From the NCBI GenBank assembly GCA_963693365.1, contig CAVNZM010000008.1:1984001-2048000 (forward strand): a stretch of 64,000 bases of DNA. The letters run 5' to 3'. The notes beneath the pieces were generated by a model. It saw only the letters and a program-made list of their open reading frames with translations. It searched no databases and had not been told where the DNA came from. Positions 23,942-38,189 of this stretch are shown piece after piece; positions within the stretch are counted from its first letter, which is position 1; each line of letters starts with the position of its first letter. A program made the translations under genes and the position numbers. This stretch comes from Amoebidium appalachense. Taxonomy: Eukaryota > Ichthyosporea.

Positions 23942-24137
23942 TTGTGTGTGTGTATTTGTGTACGCGCACATGTGTGTGTTGGGGTGAGGAGAGGGGGGGG
24001 AGTGGGGATGTTAGTCTGGGGTCTTTGATTAGAGTGTATGGTATCCACTTCCACATTCATCCATCACCCCCCTTCCCCCTCCCCTCAATTTTCTATTATG
24101 AATAAATCAAACAAAAATTACCCCCCCCCCTCTCAAA

Positions 24138-24209
<72 letters not shown>

Positions 24210-24606
24210 GAGACCAAAGAATGACAGAAATGGTGTCTAAGGCCTCCGAAGTGCCCCCCTTCACCAAGTAAATAATCCCTGTGCATCTAACAGCATGGTC
24301 CTGGTTCGATTTCACCTAAATTGATGTCAACTCCAAACTGGTGCTGTTTGGGGGGGTGGGGAGGGGGCGGGGGGGGGGGGGGGGGGGGGGGGTGTTTGTT
24401 TTTGTGTGTGTGATGAGGGGGGGGGGGGGGGGGGGGGGGGGGGAGGGAGGGGGGGGGGGGGGGGGGGGGGGCTTGTCACCGTGCACTTTTCTGGTGTTCC
24501 ATCTTTGTGTAGGCATGTAGAAATGGGATGGGGACGAAGGAGGTGAGGCGCATAACAAGGGGTGGGTGGGTGGGTAGGTGGGTGACTGGGTGATGGTGGT
24601 GGTGGT

Positions 24607-24642
<36 letters not shown>

Positions 24643-25021
24643 GGGGGGGGGGGGGGGAGGGGGGGGGGGGGTTTACATACCCGAACTCATGGAAGAATGT
24701 CTCGACTGTTGATGGCAAAAATGGGCCCGACACAAACGTGTTAGAGGTTGCATTAAGTGCAGCTATTGAATCCCTCCCCTCCCCTCCCCACCCCCCTGAA
24801 AAAAGGAAAAAGATAAAATGGTCCACAAACCACACACACACACACACACACAAACACAAGCACCCCCCCCCCCCCCCCTCCCCCCCTCCCCACACACACA
24901 CATCCACCCCTCCCCAGCCACAAACACCACACCGCCGCCCTAACAAATACCCCTCCAGACCATTCTCATCCATGCCTCATTCCCCTTCTGCTTTATGCTT
25001 ATCCCCCCCCCCCCCCCCCCC

Positions 25022-25064
<43 letters not shown>

Positions 25065-26069
25065 GGGGGGGGGGGGGGGGGAGAAAAAAAAAACAAAAAA
25101 AACAACTAGCACCAGCAAGAAAAACCATCTGATGCTTGCATTGTAGAAAACTCTACCCACCCACCATGCAAAGACCACAACGAAGGAAAAAGATGTGTGG
25201 GGAACGGCGTGGTGGGTGGGTGTATGGATGGGTTGGGGGGAGAGGAAGAGAGAGAGGGGGGGAGGGAGGGAGAGGGGAAGGGGGGGGGAGGGCGGGGTCC
25301 AACCTTCTGAATGCTGGAGCAGTGAGGGGACATCGTGGTGGGGTTTTGTGAAATTGCACACACAGGCTGCAACCGTCACCTGCGGGGGAAGGGGGGAGGG
25401 GGGTTTAAATACAACCTCAGGAACATGAAAGTCGAAGGGGGTGGTTTGATGGGGGTGGGGGGAGGGGGGAGGTTTAAAAGCGGAACACGGTACGAAGTAT
25501 GCATACACGAGGAAAGGCATGGTGCAGGACACATGCAAAGGCAAACATTCAAGTATGCAACATCAGCCATGCGCACAGTATGCGTCATAAGCAGAGCCCA
25601 TCCAGGAGGGCCTAAGTCATCAATTGCGTCTGAGTTTAGACCCCTTAGCCCGCGTATATACGACGCTCCAACTCAGACAGCAGCATCAACTGAACTTGGG
25701 AGGGTCAACCCGTCTCGATCAAAGACGAGCAGGGTTGCTTATGCAAGCAAGGTGAGCAAAACAGTGAAGATATGTGTGCAAACTAATGCAGTGCAGCGAA
25801 AAATGCATATGTGCTTACAGATGCACGACACAGAGCAACCATGCCCGGTTGCATGGGGGAGGGGGGGGGGGGGGGGGGGGGGGGGGGAGGGGGGGATGGG
25901 GGACATAGCACTAAAAGTGACTTCTAGGTGGGCATAGACGTTTGAATGCTCAACTGTTGGGGTGGGTAGCTGTGAGGTGCATGGGGAAGGGGGAGGGGAG
26001 GAGGGGAGGGGGGGGGGAGGCAGTGGTATTGGGCGGGGAGGAGGAAGACGGGGGGAGAGGGGCCGAGGA

Positions 26070-26109
<40 letters not shown>

Positions 26110-27017
26110 GGGGCATCTAGTGGCGAAAGAGGAGGTGTTGGTGATATGGTTGTTAAAGTGATGGTGGAAAGAAGAGGAGAGGAAAGGTATCTCAGTTCAG
26201 ACACGCGCGTGTGGGTGCTAAACGAGCATATATGAACATGACAGCACCAAGCACACACACACAGCAATGTGTATGTGATCCAATAAAGCAGATGTTCGTG
26301 CAGATGTAAATCGTGCCCAGACATGAGTCCCCGTTCTTTGCAGCACCCAAACCCATTTATGCTTTTGCAAAGTGTGTGTTTGTGTGAGTGTCGGTGCATT
26401 CCTACGTGACACGGACAGAGACGCAAGATGGGAAGAAAAGCACAGGCTCTGACAGGGAGAGCTGGGAAGGAAATGTGTGTTTGTGAAAGGTTGCCGGTAT
26501 TTGTGAGGGGGTGGTGGTGGTGGTGTTGGTGAGGTCCCCGGGAGGGGGAAGGGGTAAGAATGTGTTACACAGTACGACGTACACTTTAGCGAAGGACAAC
26601 ACCATGCAGAGCTTGCAAAAGACACAAAAAAGAGCACACACCCCGAGATTTGGGGGGGGGGGGGGGGGGGGGGGGGGGAGGAAACCTGTCTGGAGCCATC
26701 AGGAAGTAGGCAACCGGGTTGAAGACCAAAGCATGCGGCATGGCTGTACTTGGCTGTAACCCAGGGTTGGAAAATCAGGTGAGAAATTGGCAGATAGGTG
26801 TGTGCAGGGACCGGAGTTTGTGTGGAATAGAGGGAAGAATTGTGTGTGAGGAAGGGCTCATGTGCATGTGCATGTCATCCCTCCCCCCCCTTTCTCTCCG
26901 GCAAATGAGTGCGTGTGTGTATGTGTGTTGTATGTGTGGAATGCGCATATGTTTACGCATGTCCCTGCTTTATGCACACACCAAGCACCAAGCAAGTGCA
27001 CACACACACTTTGTGTG

Positions 27018-27091
<74 letters not shown>

Positions 27092-27384
27092 ACGCGCGCG
27101 CACGCATGTGCGTAGTTTGCTCTAGTTATTGTTGATCACTGTGTGTTTTACTTTTCGATGAACTAATTATCCAAATTGGGTTAACCTTACACAAAAAAAG
27201 TTTATGCGAATAGCCATCGAATAAGACACGAGATATAGACGGTGCAGAAGAGAACGGGAATAATAACAGATTGCCAAAAACCACAAGATAACGGTACATG
27301 GCACCAATGTGCACGTACCCTCACGCGGATACAAGTCCAAATAGAAGTAGCCGAGCAGCTGCCCTGATGCTGTGTCCTTCACAG

Positions 27385-27428
<44 letters not shown>

Positions 27429-28003
27429 CCGCGCGTGTGCATGATTCCAAACATGTGCGTCAGTGCCGGCCCCGTAGAAACCACCAAACACTGCCCGCCA
27501 CGCCACCTACCAGCCCTCGATTCACACCTTCACTACCTCACACTGCCACATAGGTTTTTTTTAAACCCTGCCTCCCCCCCCCCCCCCCCCCCTCCCCCCC
27601 CCCCCCCCTCGCCCCCCCCCCCCCCCCCCCCCCTCCCCCCCCCCTCCCCCCCCCCCCCCCCCCCCCCTCCAGCCTGCCCCTCCTTCCCTCTCCACCCTAT
27701 AGCCCCATCATCTCCCCCATCATGTTCGCCCCTGTGCTCGGGTCATCCCCACACAAACCATCTCTTTCTCCCCATCCTCTTCCACATGCATACCCCTCCG
27801 ATTTGTTGGTGGATTTTCAGATCCGAATATCTACCACCCTCGGCTGCACAAACACTAACGACCATTATACCCACCACTATAACATCTTTGATGTCGATTT
27901 TTGTAAACGGCAGAATCTAACATGCCCTGCGTGCCCAGCGGTGGTGGTGTATTTCTTTCATTCTTTCTTTTCATTCTTTCTTTCTTTCTTTCTTTCTTTT
28001 TGT

Positions 28004-28038
<35 letters not shown>

Positions 28039-28548
28039 GGCAATTACAGTAGAGTGTGACATCATCATGCCAGGTGTGAGGGTCGGCCACTTGCTCAAAA
28101 GTCAGTCCAAGGAGCACCTGTCAGCCAATCAAAACCATTAGTTTAATCGTTAAATCCAAGTCATATGGCTGGGTGACTGGTGATACGAAATCGAGTTGAG
28201 GGCCACCAATGAAGATTATCTTCGGAAGACTAATAAAAAATCCCAGGGACGATTCTATTCATGCCGAACGCGATTTTTGCGGTAAAAGCAGTTGATATGC
28301 ATTTTTTCCACATTCCATCAAGGAAGAAGGCGGGTTAGTATCAAACGAGAGCAAGTTGGGGGGGGGGGGGGGGGGGGTTAGAGTGCCTTACAGAGTTCGA
28401 AATGCTCATTCATGACGGACAGCACAAAGCAGATGCAAAACTCAACATAAAGAGTATGTATCATAAGCAAAAGCCCATCCTCAAAGGAGCCTAGGTTATC
28501 CACAGTACCCCGAGTTTCGGCCCCAGGGGATGGGAGTAGATGTGTGTT

Positions 28549-28595
<47 letters not shown>

Positions 28596-29102
28596 GGCGG
28601 CGGGGAGGGGGGGGGGTTAGACAGATCTATATAAGGGGGGGTGGTAAGCATTGAGGTAGAGACAAATACCTCACAAACAACAACAACCCCCCCCCCCCCT
28701 CCCCCCGCGAAAAAAAATCTCTTTTATGGTGGTGGTGGTGGGGGGGGGGGTTTTGAATGCGGAACACAGTACGAAGTACGCATACACGATGAGAAGCATG
28801 GTGCAGGACACATGCAAAGGCAAACATTCAAGTATGCAGCATCAGCCATGCGCACAGTATGCGCCATAAGCAGAGCCCATCCTCAGGGAGGGCCCAAGTC
28901 ATCAATTGCGTCTGAGTTTCGACCCCTTAGCCCGCGTATATACGACGCTCCAACTCAGACAGCAGCATCAACTGAACTTGGGTGGGTCAACCCGTCTTGA
29001 TCAAAGATGGTGGGGGGGGGGGGGGGTCATGCCTGGTAGATGTGGAGGAGGCCGTTAGTGACCACATCCATAGGGAAATACTCTTTGATGTGCTCGTGGT
29101 CA

Positions 29103-29160
<58 letters not shown>

Positions 29161-29229
29161 TGAGTGAGAGCGTGTGTGAATGTGGATGAGAAGAGGAAAG
29201 ATAGTGAGTCAAATAGGACGGGGGTGTCC

Positions 29230-29315
<86 letters not shown>

Positions 29316-30118
29316 ACGTGAGGGGCCGGATGGGAGGGACTGGGAGAATAGGGAGAGAAAAAGAGACACACGGAAACACACAGAGAGAGTCTGGGGGAGA
29401 GAGAGAGTTTGTATGTGTCTACTGTTGTGTGACAGACACACACAGAGACAGAGAAAGAGAGAGTGTGTGTATCTGTGTCTTTAAATACGTGCCCGTTTGC
29501 CCACGTACATCCACAAAAATGCTTGCCTGTGGGTGTGAACCCCTGCCACCATTGTCTCCCTCATTTGCAGAGCACAAAAAAACAGTAACACACAGGGTGC
29601 ATTGTCCATGAAACCAAGTAGACAAAGAGTGACTAATTGGGATAGTGCAGAAAACGGGGGGGAAGGGGGGAGGAATCGAGAGAAGGGGGGGGGGGGGGGG
29701 GGGGGGGGGGGGGGCGATTGCTGTACACATCGCGAAACAAAGATCCGCCAAGGCTACACAAGTCCATACATGTAAAAATAAACACACCAACAAGACCATG
29801 CAACAACGGGAGATGCCGTGGCGGGGGGGGGGGGGGGGGGGGGGGGGGGGGAAGGGGAGAACGGGGGACGGGGCCGGGGGCACGGGGGGGGAGGAGGGGG
29901 GAAGAGAGTTGTTACCTTGTACTTTTCTTCCTCCAGCTTTTCGACATAGTACATAGCATCCCATAGGTTGATCTGCCCATCAAATGGAATGCCCCGTGTT
30001 TCACACTGCAACAAGATCCCTTCAATCAGAACACAGTTAAAGTTGCCACTTTAGGTGTATTCTTATCCTCACATACCGATACTATCCATATTGATGGTAC
30101 AGTTGACGCTCCAGTTAG

Positions 30119-30160
<42 letters not shown>

Positions 30161-30624
30161 TGCCCGCCCACACCCCAAAGGTAGAAGCCTACAAGGGCGA
30201 TGATTTGCGTGCAAAAAACCACAAAGTCCAGGGAAGGGGTGACAAAGACAACATGGGAAGAGTAACAAAAGGACGGGAGGGGAAGAGATTGAGTGGGGAG
30301 GTGGTAATGTGAAGGGGAAGGGAGAGGGGCACAAGAGTGAGAGGAAGAGGAAGAGGAGGAGGAGGGGAGGGGAGGGGGGAAGTGGGGTTTAAGAGGATAA
30401 GGGGTCAGGACGGGGCAAGGAGTGGGAGGAGGAAGGAAGCGTGTAGGCGGCACGTGGATTTCTCTCTTTCTTCTTTTTCATTTTTCATTTTCTTTCATTT
30501 TCTTTTTTTTTTTTGGGGGGGGGGGGGGGGACGGAGGATTCACCTCCTTCTTTTTTAGTTCCAGGAACTCAGCCATGTCTCTTGCAGACAGGGGCTTCAC
30601 TTTCACCTTCATGTCGTCCAAGAA

Positions 30625-30710
<86 letters not shown>

Positions 30711-30952
30711 GTAAGTGTGTGTGTGCGCGCGCACGTCTGTGTAAGTATGAGCGAGAAAGGAAAGAAAGGATACTGGAACTTTAGGATGTAATTCTCAAGT
30801 CAAGATCCGTATCAAAACATATCAGTCTCATGATCATAGCTTGAAACAAGTTCAACCCCTCCCTTCCCTATCCCTTTAGCCGCCTTCCATCCACACACAT
30901 TCAAGCTTTCACTTTTCTATCTAGAAGGGGCATGGGTAGAAAATCAAAATAA

Positions 30953-30985
<33 letters not shown>

Positions 30986-31834
30986 CATATGCAATACAGT
31001 AGACGGTGAAAGAATACAAAGCCTTTCAACGAACAGCACGGGGCACGATGCCAAATTGTGTCTCTCCCCGGGGGGTCCCGCGGAAAGGGGGAAGGGTGGG
31101 AGGGGGGGGGGGGAGAAGGGCGAGTGGTCGGGGGGGGGGGGGGGGGGGGGGGGCTGGGGGATAAGAGGAGGAGAAGGGGGGGGGGGGGGGGGGGGGGAAG
31201 GGGGCAAAACACGTTTTGGATGGCCTCAGGGGTCTTTGCCATGCGGGCCTCAGCAATGAATGCAGCATGGGTCGGGTAGCCAAGCAACTGAGCAACGGTA
31301 TGTCTTATCTCCCCGAGCTCCTCTACAATGGCCGTGTTGGGCCCAATGCACCTGCAGGGGCAAAATGGGGTTTAACGGTGAATCTTTCGGTGTATTTGGC
31401 TATCATTTTCCGTGGAATTTGCCCCTAATGATATGGAAAATGTGTTGACTTTCCCAGCCTTAGCCCCCTCCACCCCTCGTCCACCTCTTTCCAGCTGGCT
31501 TTGGTATCTCGGCAGGTGCCATGTTTTTAATTGGTGGACTGTGTACTGCGAGAGGGCTCGCCTTACGTCTTGCACATATCCCTTCCAGCCCTCCCAGCTA
31601 ATTTTTCTGCACACCAAAGGAGCTGCCCCCCCCCCCCCCCCCCCCCCCCGCCCCCCATAATAATAATAATAATAATAATAAATAAAAATAGCTGCACGCA
31701 CGCACACACAGGCGCACACACATACCCCTCCCCCCCCCCCCCCCCAAAAAAAAAATAATATATATATATATATATATAAAATAAATAAACCGTACACACG
31801 CACGCACACGCCCCCCCCCCCCCCCCCCCCCCAA

Positions 31835-31866
<32 letters not shown>

Positions 31867-31894
31867 ACGCACACGCACACGCACACGCACACAC

Positions 31895-31958
<64 letters not shown>

Positions 31959-32376
31959 GCGCGCGCGCACACACACACACACACACCCATCACCTTGTGT
32001 TGTAGGCATACTCCATCTTTCGTCGGGTCTCAGGCACGGCACACTTCTTCATCAGAGGGATGTAGTGGGGGTACTTGAGCGTCAGCACATACTTGCCTGT
32101 CTCGGCCTGAACATGAAAGTGTGAGTAGTGGTCGTAAGGGTGGTATTGTGTTGGGTGGGGAAGGTGGGTCACTATACCCGGTGCTGTAAGTGTAGGAATG
32201 ATAAAGCGGTTTGCACACAATAAGAGAGGTACACAATCAATATCCATAGGGTTTGTTATACCACGTGAGCAGATGGTCACGGTTGAAGAGCAAAAAGAGA
32301 TAGGAAGGAACGGAGGCATAGAGACCTATTCAGTTAAACGTCCGTGTGTGTGGCATTAGGGAAGGGGGAAGCAGCC

Positions 32377-32410
<34 letters not shown>

Positions 32411-32879
32411 CGCTGGTGGAAAGTCCAATGGAACTCTAGCCGGGAAGAAAGAGGGAAATTATGATTAATGCAACAACTTATCTTCTTTCCTGGTTCAAAA
32501 TGCAACAAAATCGCGAGTAGCGTCGTAGAGGAAAGCCGTGGTGGGGTGATGGTTGTAGTTTGCATTTTCCAGGTCACTAATGTCTTTCATTTGTTTACTT
32601 TTTATCTTTTCTTCAATTTTTTTTCAGTAGAGTTTTTGTTATTAAACTGTATTATGATGTAGTTTGGTTGCTTCTATTCGTGTACAAAGGTGCTTCGGAA
32701 AAAAGTGGTATGCAGGAGTATAGGATGAGGCATAGGGAGCCGCATATACCAGCATCACCATCTACCTATACTACACTCTCGACACTGCCCCATGCGGCCT
32801 TTGTGCACCTAGGTTTTCTTTTTCTTTTTCTTTTTCGTTTCTTTTTTCTTTTTTCTTCTCTTTTTCTTTTTTTTTTTAT

Positions 32880-32913
<34 letters not shown>

Positions 32914-33359
32914 GTATACATCCGTGTCCAGACCAGCAATGAAGTCCTTCGGCATCCCATCAAGCTCCTCGGCAGTGAAAAGGAGTTTCGTATTTTCCTC
33001 GTTGACATTCTGTAAATATTCCAAAAAAATTTTTAATTGTTTATATATATAAGCATTGCAATAGAAACACAGAAGAGGCTTGGGTTAACAGAAAAAAAAA
33101 TAAATAAAGAATAAAAAGTAAAAGCATTCGAAAAAAATATATCAGCATTGTAACAGAAACACACAAGAGGCTTGGGTGAACCTCAAACAAAAAAAACCAA
33201 CACGGAGATCGGAAAAACCCGGGTTGCATATGCAAAAACGAAAGAACTAAGAGGTGTGAGACACTTGGAAACAGAGTAGCAGTTCAAAGGTACCATGTCG
33301 GTGCTCCGTAGATTATCTATTGCAACGTACACACAGCTCACATGTGTATATTGTGTATG

Positions 33360-33392
<33 letters not shown>

Positions 33393-33480
33393 GGGGGGGG
33401 GGGGGGGGTAGGCATTAGTAGGGTAGGGAACCAGAGCAGATTGGAACACGGAGCAGACACACGGCAAAAAAATGACGGGG

Positions 33481-33528
<48 letters not shown>

Positions 33529-33643
33529 GGTGGACACGGATACACACCTTGTCGAAATCGACAGTCAGGTTGTTCATTTTAACCTTCAACTCCTTGACCT
33601 GTGTGCAACCGGAGTTTTAGACAATCGCCACACATGCATGCAT

Positions 33644-33697
<54 letters not shown>

Positions 33698-33703
33698 GTA
33701 CAC

Positions 33704-33747
<44 letters not shown>

Positions 33748-35952
33748 ACACACACACGCACACACACGCACACACACACACACACACGTACACACACACG
33801 CACACACACACACGTACACACACACACGTACACACACACGCGCACACACACACACACATACGTACACCTGCACACACACAGGTGTAAGTGGGGCCCAGCC
33901 CCCATCCATTAGCCGTGATTGTGGATATACATATCTGCATGTATGTGTGCTAAGGGGGGGGGAAAGGTGGGGGGGGGGGGGGGGGGGGGGGGGGGGGATG
34001 GATGTGTGCATTGTAGAGTGGCAACCATGGAAGCAAATGCGTTGAAAAAACCACAAAGACAAAAAACAGAAGACAAAGTCGAAACGTACAGGATGGAACA
34101 CCTGTACAGAACAAATCATCACCGGGGAATGGGTGGTGGTGGTGTGTGTCTGTGTGTGTGTGTGTTGGGGGGGGGGGGGGGGGGGGGGGGGAGGGAGGAG
34201 GGGGGGGGGGGGGGGGGAGGGGGGCAAAACCAGAAAAAAAGAGGGGAAGGGGGGGAGGGGGGGGGGGGGGGGGGGGAAGGGGAGGGGGAGGGGGGCTGCA
34301 CACCTTCTCTCTTGTTTCCTTGTCCAGGTGCAGACCGCTTCTTCTAAAGTCCCTCAGAGTGCGCTCAATGAACCGTCCAGCCTCACCCTCCATTGGCCCA
34401 TGTGCCTCACTGGGATAGTTGTGTTTTAGCACTGTGTGTAGTAATGTGCTCATCTGATCTCAATCTCGCTTTTCGTGCTCCTTCTACTTTTTTTGCCCTT
34501 TTTGTTTCCCGTTATCATATCCCTCTTTCAGTCTTTTTGGGAGGTTTTTCACTTATGCCCTGCTTCCCCCCTTCCCCCTCTCCACCCCTGCCCTTCCTCT
34601 CTCCCCCATGCCCATCTCCCCCCCCCCCCCCCCCACCCAATGGCAAGTTCCACAGATATAAACATATCTAAATACAGTTCACCATTGGTGGATTCATCTA
34701 TCACACATGTCATATTGAAAGCACACATCTGTTTGAGTTGACTATCTTGCATACATTAAGGCATGCACCTGAATGCCTTGACTATCTTGCATACATTAAA
34801 GCACACACCTGAATGCCTTGACTATCTTGCATACATTAAAGCATGCACCTGAATGCCTTGACTATCTTGCATACATTAAAGCACACACCTGAATGCCTTG
34901 ACTATCTTGCATACATTAAAGCACGCACCTGAATGCCTTGACTATCTTGCATACATTAAAGCACGCACCTGAATGCCTTGACTGTCTTGCATACATTAAA
35001 GCACACACCTGAATGCCTTGACTTTCTTGCATACATTAAAGCACACACCTGAATGCCTTGACTATCTTGCATACATTAAAGCACACACCTGAATGCCTTG
35101 ACTATCTTGCATACATTAAAGCACGCACCTGAATGCCTTAACTATCTTGCATACATTAAAGCACGCACCTGAATGCCTTGACTATCTTGCATACATTAAA
35201 GCACGTACCTGAATGCCTTGATTATCTTGCATACATTAAGGCACACACCTGAATGCCTTGGCTATCTTGCATACATTAAAGCACGCACCTGAATGCCTTG
35301 ACCGGCTATCTTGCATACATTAGAGCACGCACCTGAATGCCTTGACTATCTTGTATATGTCCTCCCTTGCATCCCACTCGGCAGAGAATGCCGAAAGTGC
35401 CTTATCTGCCTCCATCGAGGCATCACGTACCCCCTACAAAAAAGAAATAAAGTAAGCAAGTAATCAAAAGAAGTCTAAGCAGCAAAGCATACCAATGAAA
35501 TACATAATCCGCCCCCTCCCCCCCTCCCCCCGGGCCAAAAGAAAAACTGATAGATGGAAAGAAAGAAAAAAAAGAAAGAAGACAAGAAAAGGGAGGAAAG
35601 AAAGATACATGGAAAGAAAGAAAAATCGAAAGAAGACAAGAAAAGGGAGGAAAAAGAAGGGGGAGGGGAGGGGGGAGGGGGGGAGTTAAAGGAAGAGAGA
35701 GAAGAAAAGAAAGAAAAAAGAAAAGAAGGAAGAGGGTGTGCTCGTGCTACTGCATCCCCCCTGCATCCCCCCCCCCCCCCCTCCCCCCCCAACCCACCCA
35801 CCCACACACACAAATGTTTACATTCTGACTGTTATTTCTTCCAGTTTAGTGGGGTCAACGAAAGAAGCATCGATACAAGATATCAGGACCCATTAGACAC
35901 TGTGAAAATTGAACGAGGGCAAAGTTTACAGTGCACATCCACATTGAGTCCT

Positions 35953-36033
<81 letters not shown>

Positions 36034-36529
36034 GTGAAAGTGGTGTGCATGTCGGTGCAGATAATTACATGTGTGTGCATGGGTGCGTTTTTGGTTTTCC
36101 ATTTTTTCATTTCTTTCTTTCTTTCTTTTTTCTTTTTTTTTGGGGGGGGGGGGGGAGGGAGGGGGGGGGGGGGGGGGGGGGGGATGGCACATACCTTGTC
36201 CGTGGACACAAATTGAGGAAACTCCAGCACATTGCTCTGTGTGTGGTAGAACACCTCCAGCTGAAAGAAGAGGGCACACAGTCAGAGACACACACAGACA
36301 CGTGGCAGCAGGGCCCACCTACCATAAACCTCTACCCTACATCCCAAACCCACTGATTTATCTGAACAGCCACATTGCCCTCGTGAATGTGCTCTCGTAC
36401 ATTCATTCCAGTTGCTCAAAAAACTGAATCTCAAATCCAACAACCGTTCAAAGCTTTTCATGGCTGCGCCGGGGGGAGGGGGGGGGGGGGATTTTTGGTG
36501 TGTATGTGTGAGGTGTGTGTGTGTGTGGT

Positions 36530-36565
<36 letters not shown>

Positions 36566-37277
36566 GGAAGAGGGGCTGAAATGCACGGTTTGCAATTATC
36601 GGAGCATCGTATTCTAGCATTGAGGAGAGATGCAGAGCAAACTATTAAAGCAGTCAATGTCGAGTGTTATACTACTCTGCCGTGTGCTTCTATGCATAAC
36701 ATGGAGATGTAATAGAGAAACCGAGAATGAGGTGAGGGTGGATTTGAAATTGGGGGGGCAGGGGGGGGGGGGGGGGGGAGGGGGAGGGAGGATGCGCACA
36801 ATAGCACATTTCAAGCTATGCAAAGAAACACGGTGTTGAGCATCGAGCAACATGCAGCAAACTATACAAAAAATAGTGTGGAGTACCAACAAAGCCCGTT
36901 CTCAGAAGGCCCCATATCATCAATAGACCCGAAGAAAAGGGAGCGAACAAGGGGAGAGAAGGGGGGAGTGAGGGGGAGGAGGGGGGGGGGGGAGGGAGGG
37001 GGGAGGGGAGGGGGGTTAAGCCGTATGGACGGACACCCACATCTGCCAAAGCCTTGATGGTGTTCTGTGGACACAAAAAAAAGCGTTAACAGTTGATAAG
37101 GGACATGTCTATGTCTCTGTGTGTATGGATATTGGGTGGCTCTTTCCCCCCGTTTTTCTTTGTATATGCATATCGGTGAGGTGTACATTCCCTCTTTTTT
37201 CACTGTTTTCTACTTCTCGGAATGTGTGTGCGTGCCTGGGCGCCTTGCCAAAAGGGTGGGTGGGGGGGGTGGGGGGA

Positions 37278-37308
<31 letters not shown>

Positions 37309-37426
37309 CGGGATGGGATTTCTGGCTATGGACAAGAGAGAAAGTTAGAGGACGCACACGGGGCAGACGAGTACGAGCACCGCGTTATGCTGTTTCGTGC
37401 GTTATGTGTTGAGTTTTTTTTTTTTT

Positions 37427-37485
<59 letters not shown>

Positions 37486-38140
37486 CTCCTTCATTGTGCA
37501 GAAAGTTAGGATTTGAGGGCTGTAAGGGACTCGGTAAACCATAAGGCAATGCACAAAATTTGCGCCAAAGCCTAGGTCTATGTAGGGGTCAAGTGTCGAG
37601 GGGTACCCGAGAAGCGGGCCTAGGTTATGCCCCCCCTCCCCCTCCCCCCTCCCCTCCGCCTTACCCTTCCCCCCCCCCCCCCTTCCCCCCTCCTTCTCTT
37701 CTGGGACACATTGAAACTAGGGTAGTTGGGAATTGGGAAAGGGGACGGGGGGGGGGGGGGGGGGAAAGGGGGGGGGGCTGAAAGGGAGGGGGCTCTCACA
37801 GTACCTCAAAAGTTATTTCGCTTTGGGGGCGAGCAGCAATGGCGTCCAAGGTAGCACGTGTGTTTGTGATAAGGGCCTCAGATTGCTCTTTGATCTGCTC
37901 GGGTGTCAGGTCCCACCTGTGCACGTTCAAGTACATAAAACATCAGCACTTGACGGTTGGAAGCTTGGTAACACTGAATAAGAAGACGTAACGAGCGGGT
38001 GCACAAACAAAAAAGCACACATACGCGCATGCACACACACACACACATACACACATACACAGACACACACACACACACACACACACACAACACACACGTA
38101 CAGGACACACAAACACACACACACACACACATACACACAT

Positions 38141-38189
<49 letters not shown>

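Noticed and set aside
25335-25937. 200-codon plus-strand frame across a dispersed repeat
   Set aside because: Related frames stay open in the 28740 and 17905 copies, but diverged copies are broken, there is no known domain, and the upstream part is an antisense peptidase exon. Treated as noncoding element sequence.
34719-35343. Regular 40-bp array that could be read as a CRISPR
   Set aside because: The units are contiguous with no unique spacers, and the array is an expansion of a eukaryotic exon-intron border.
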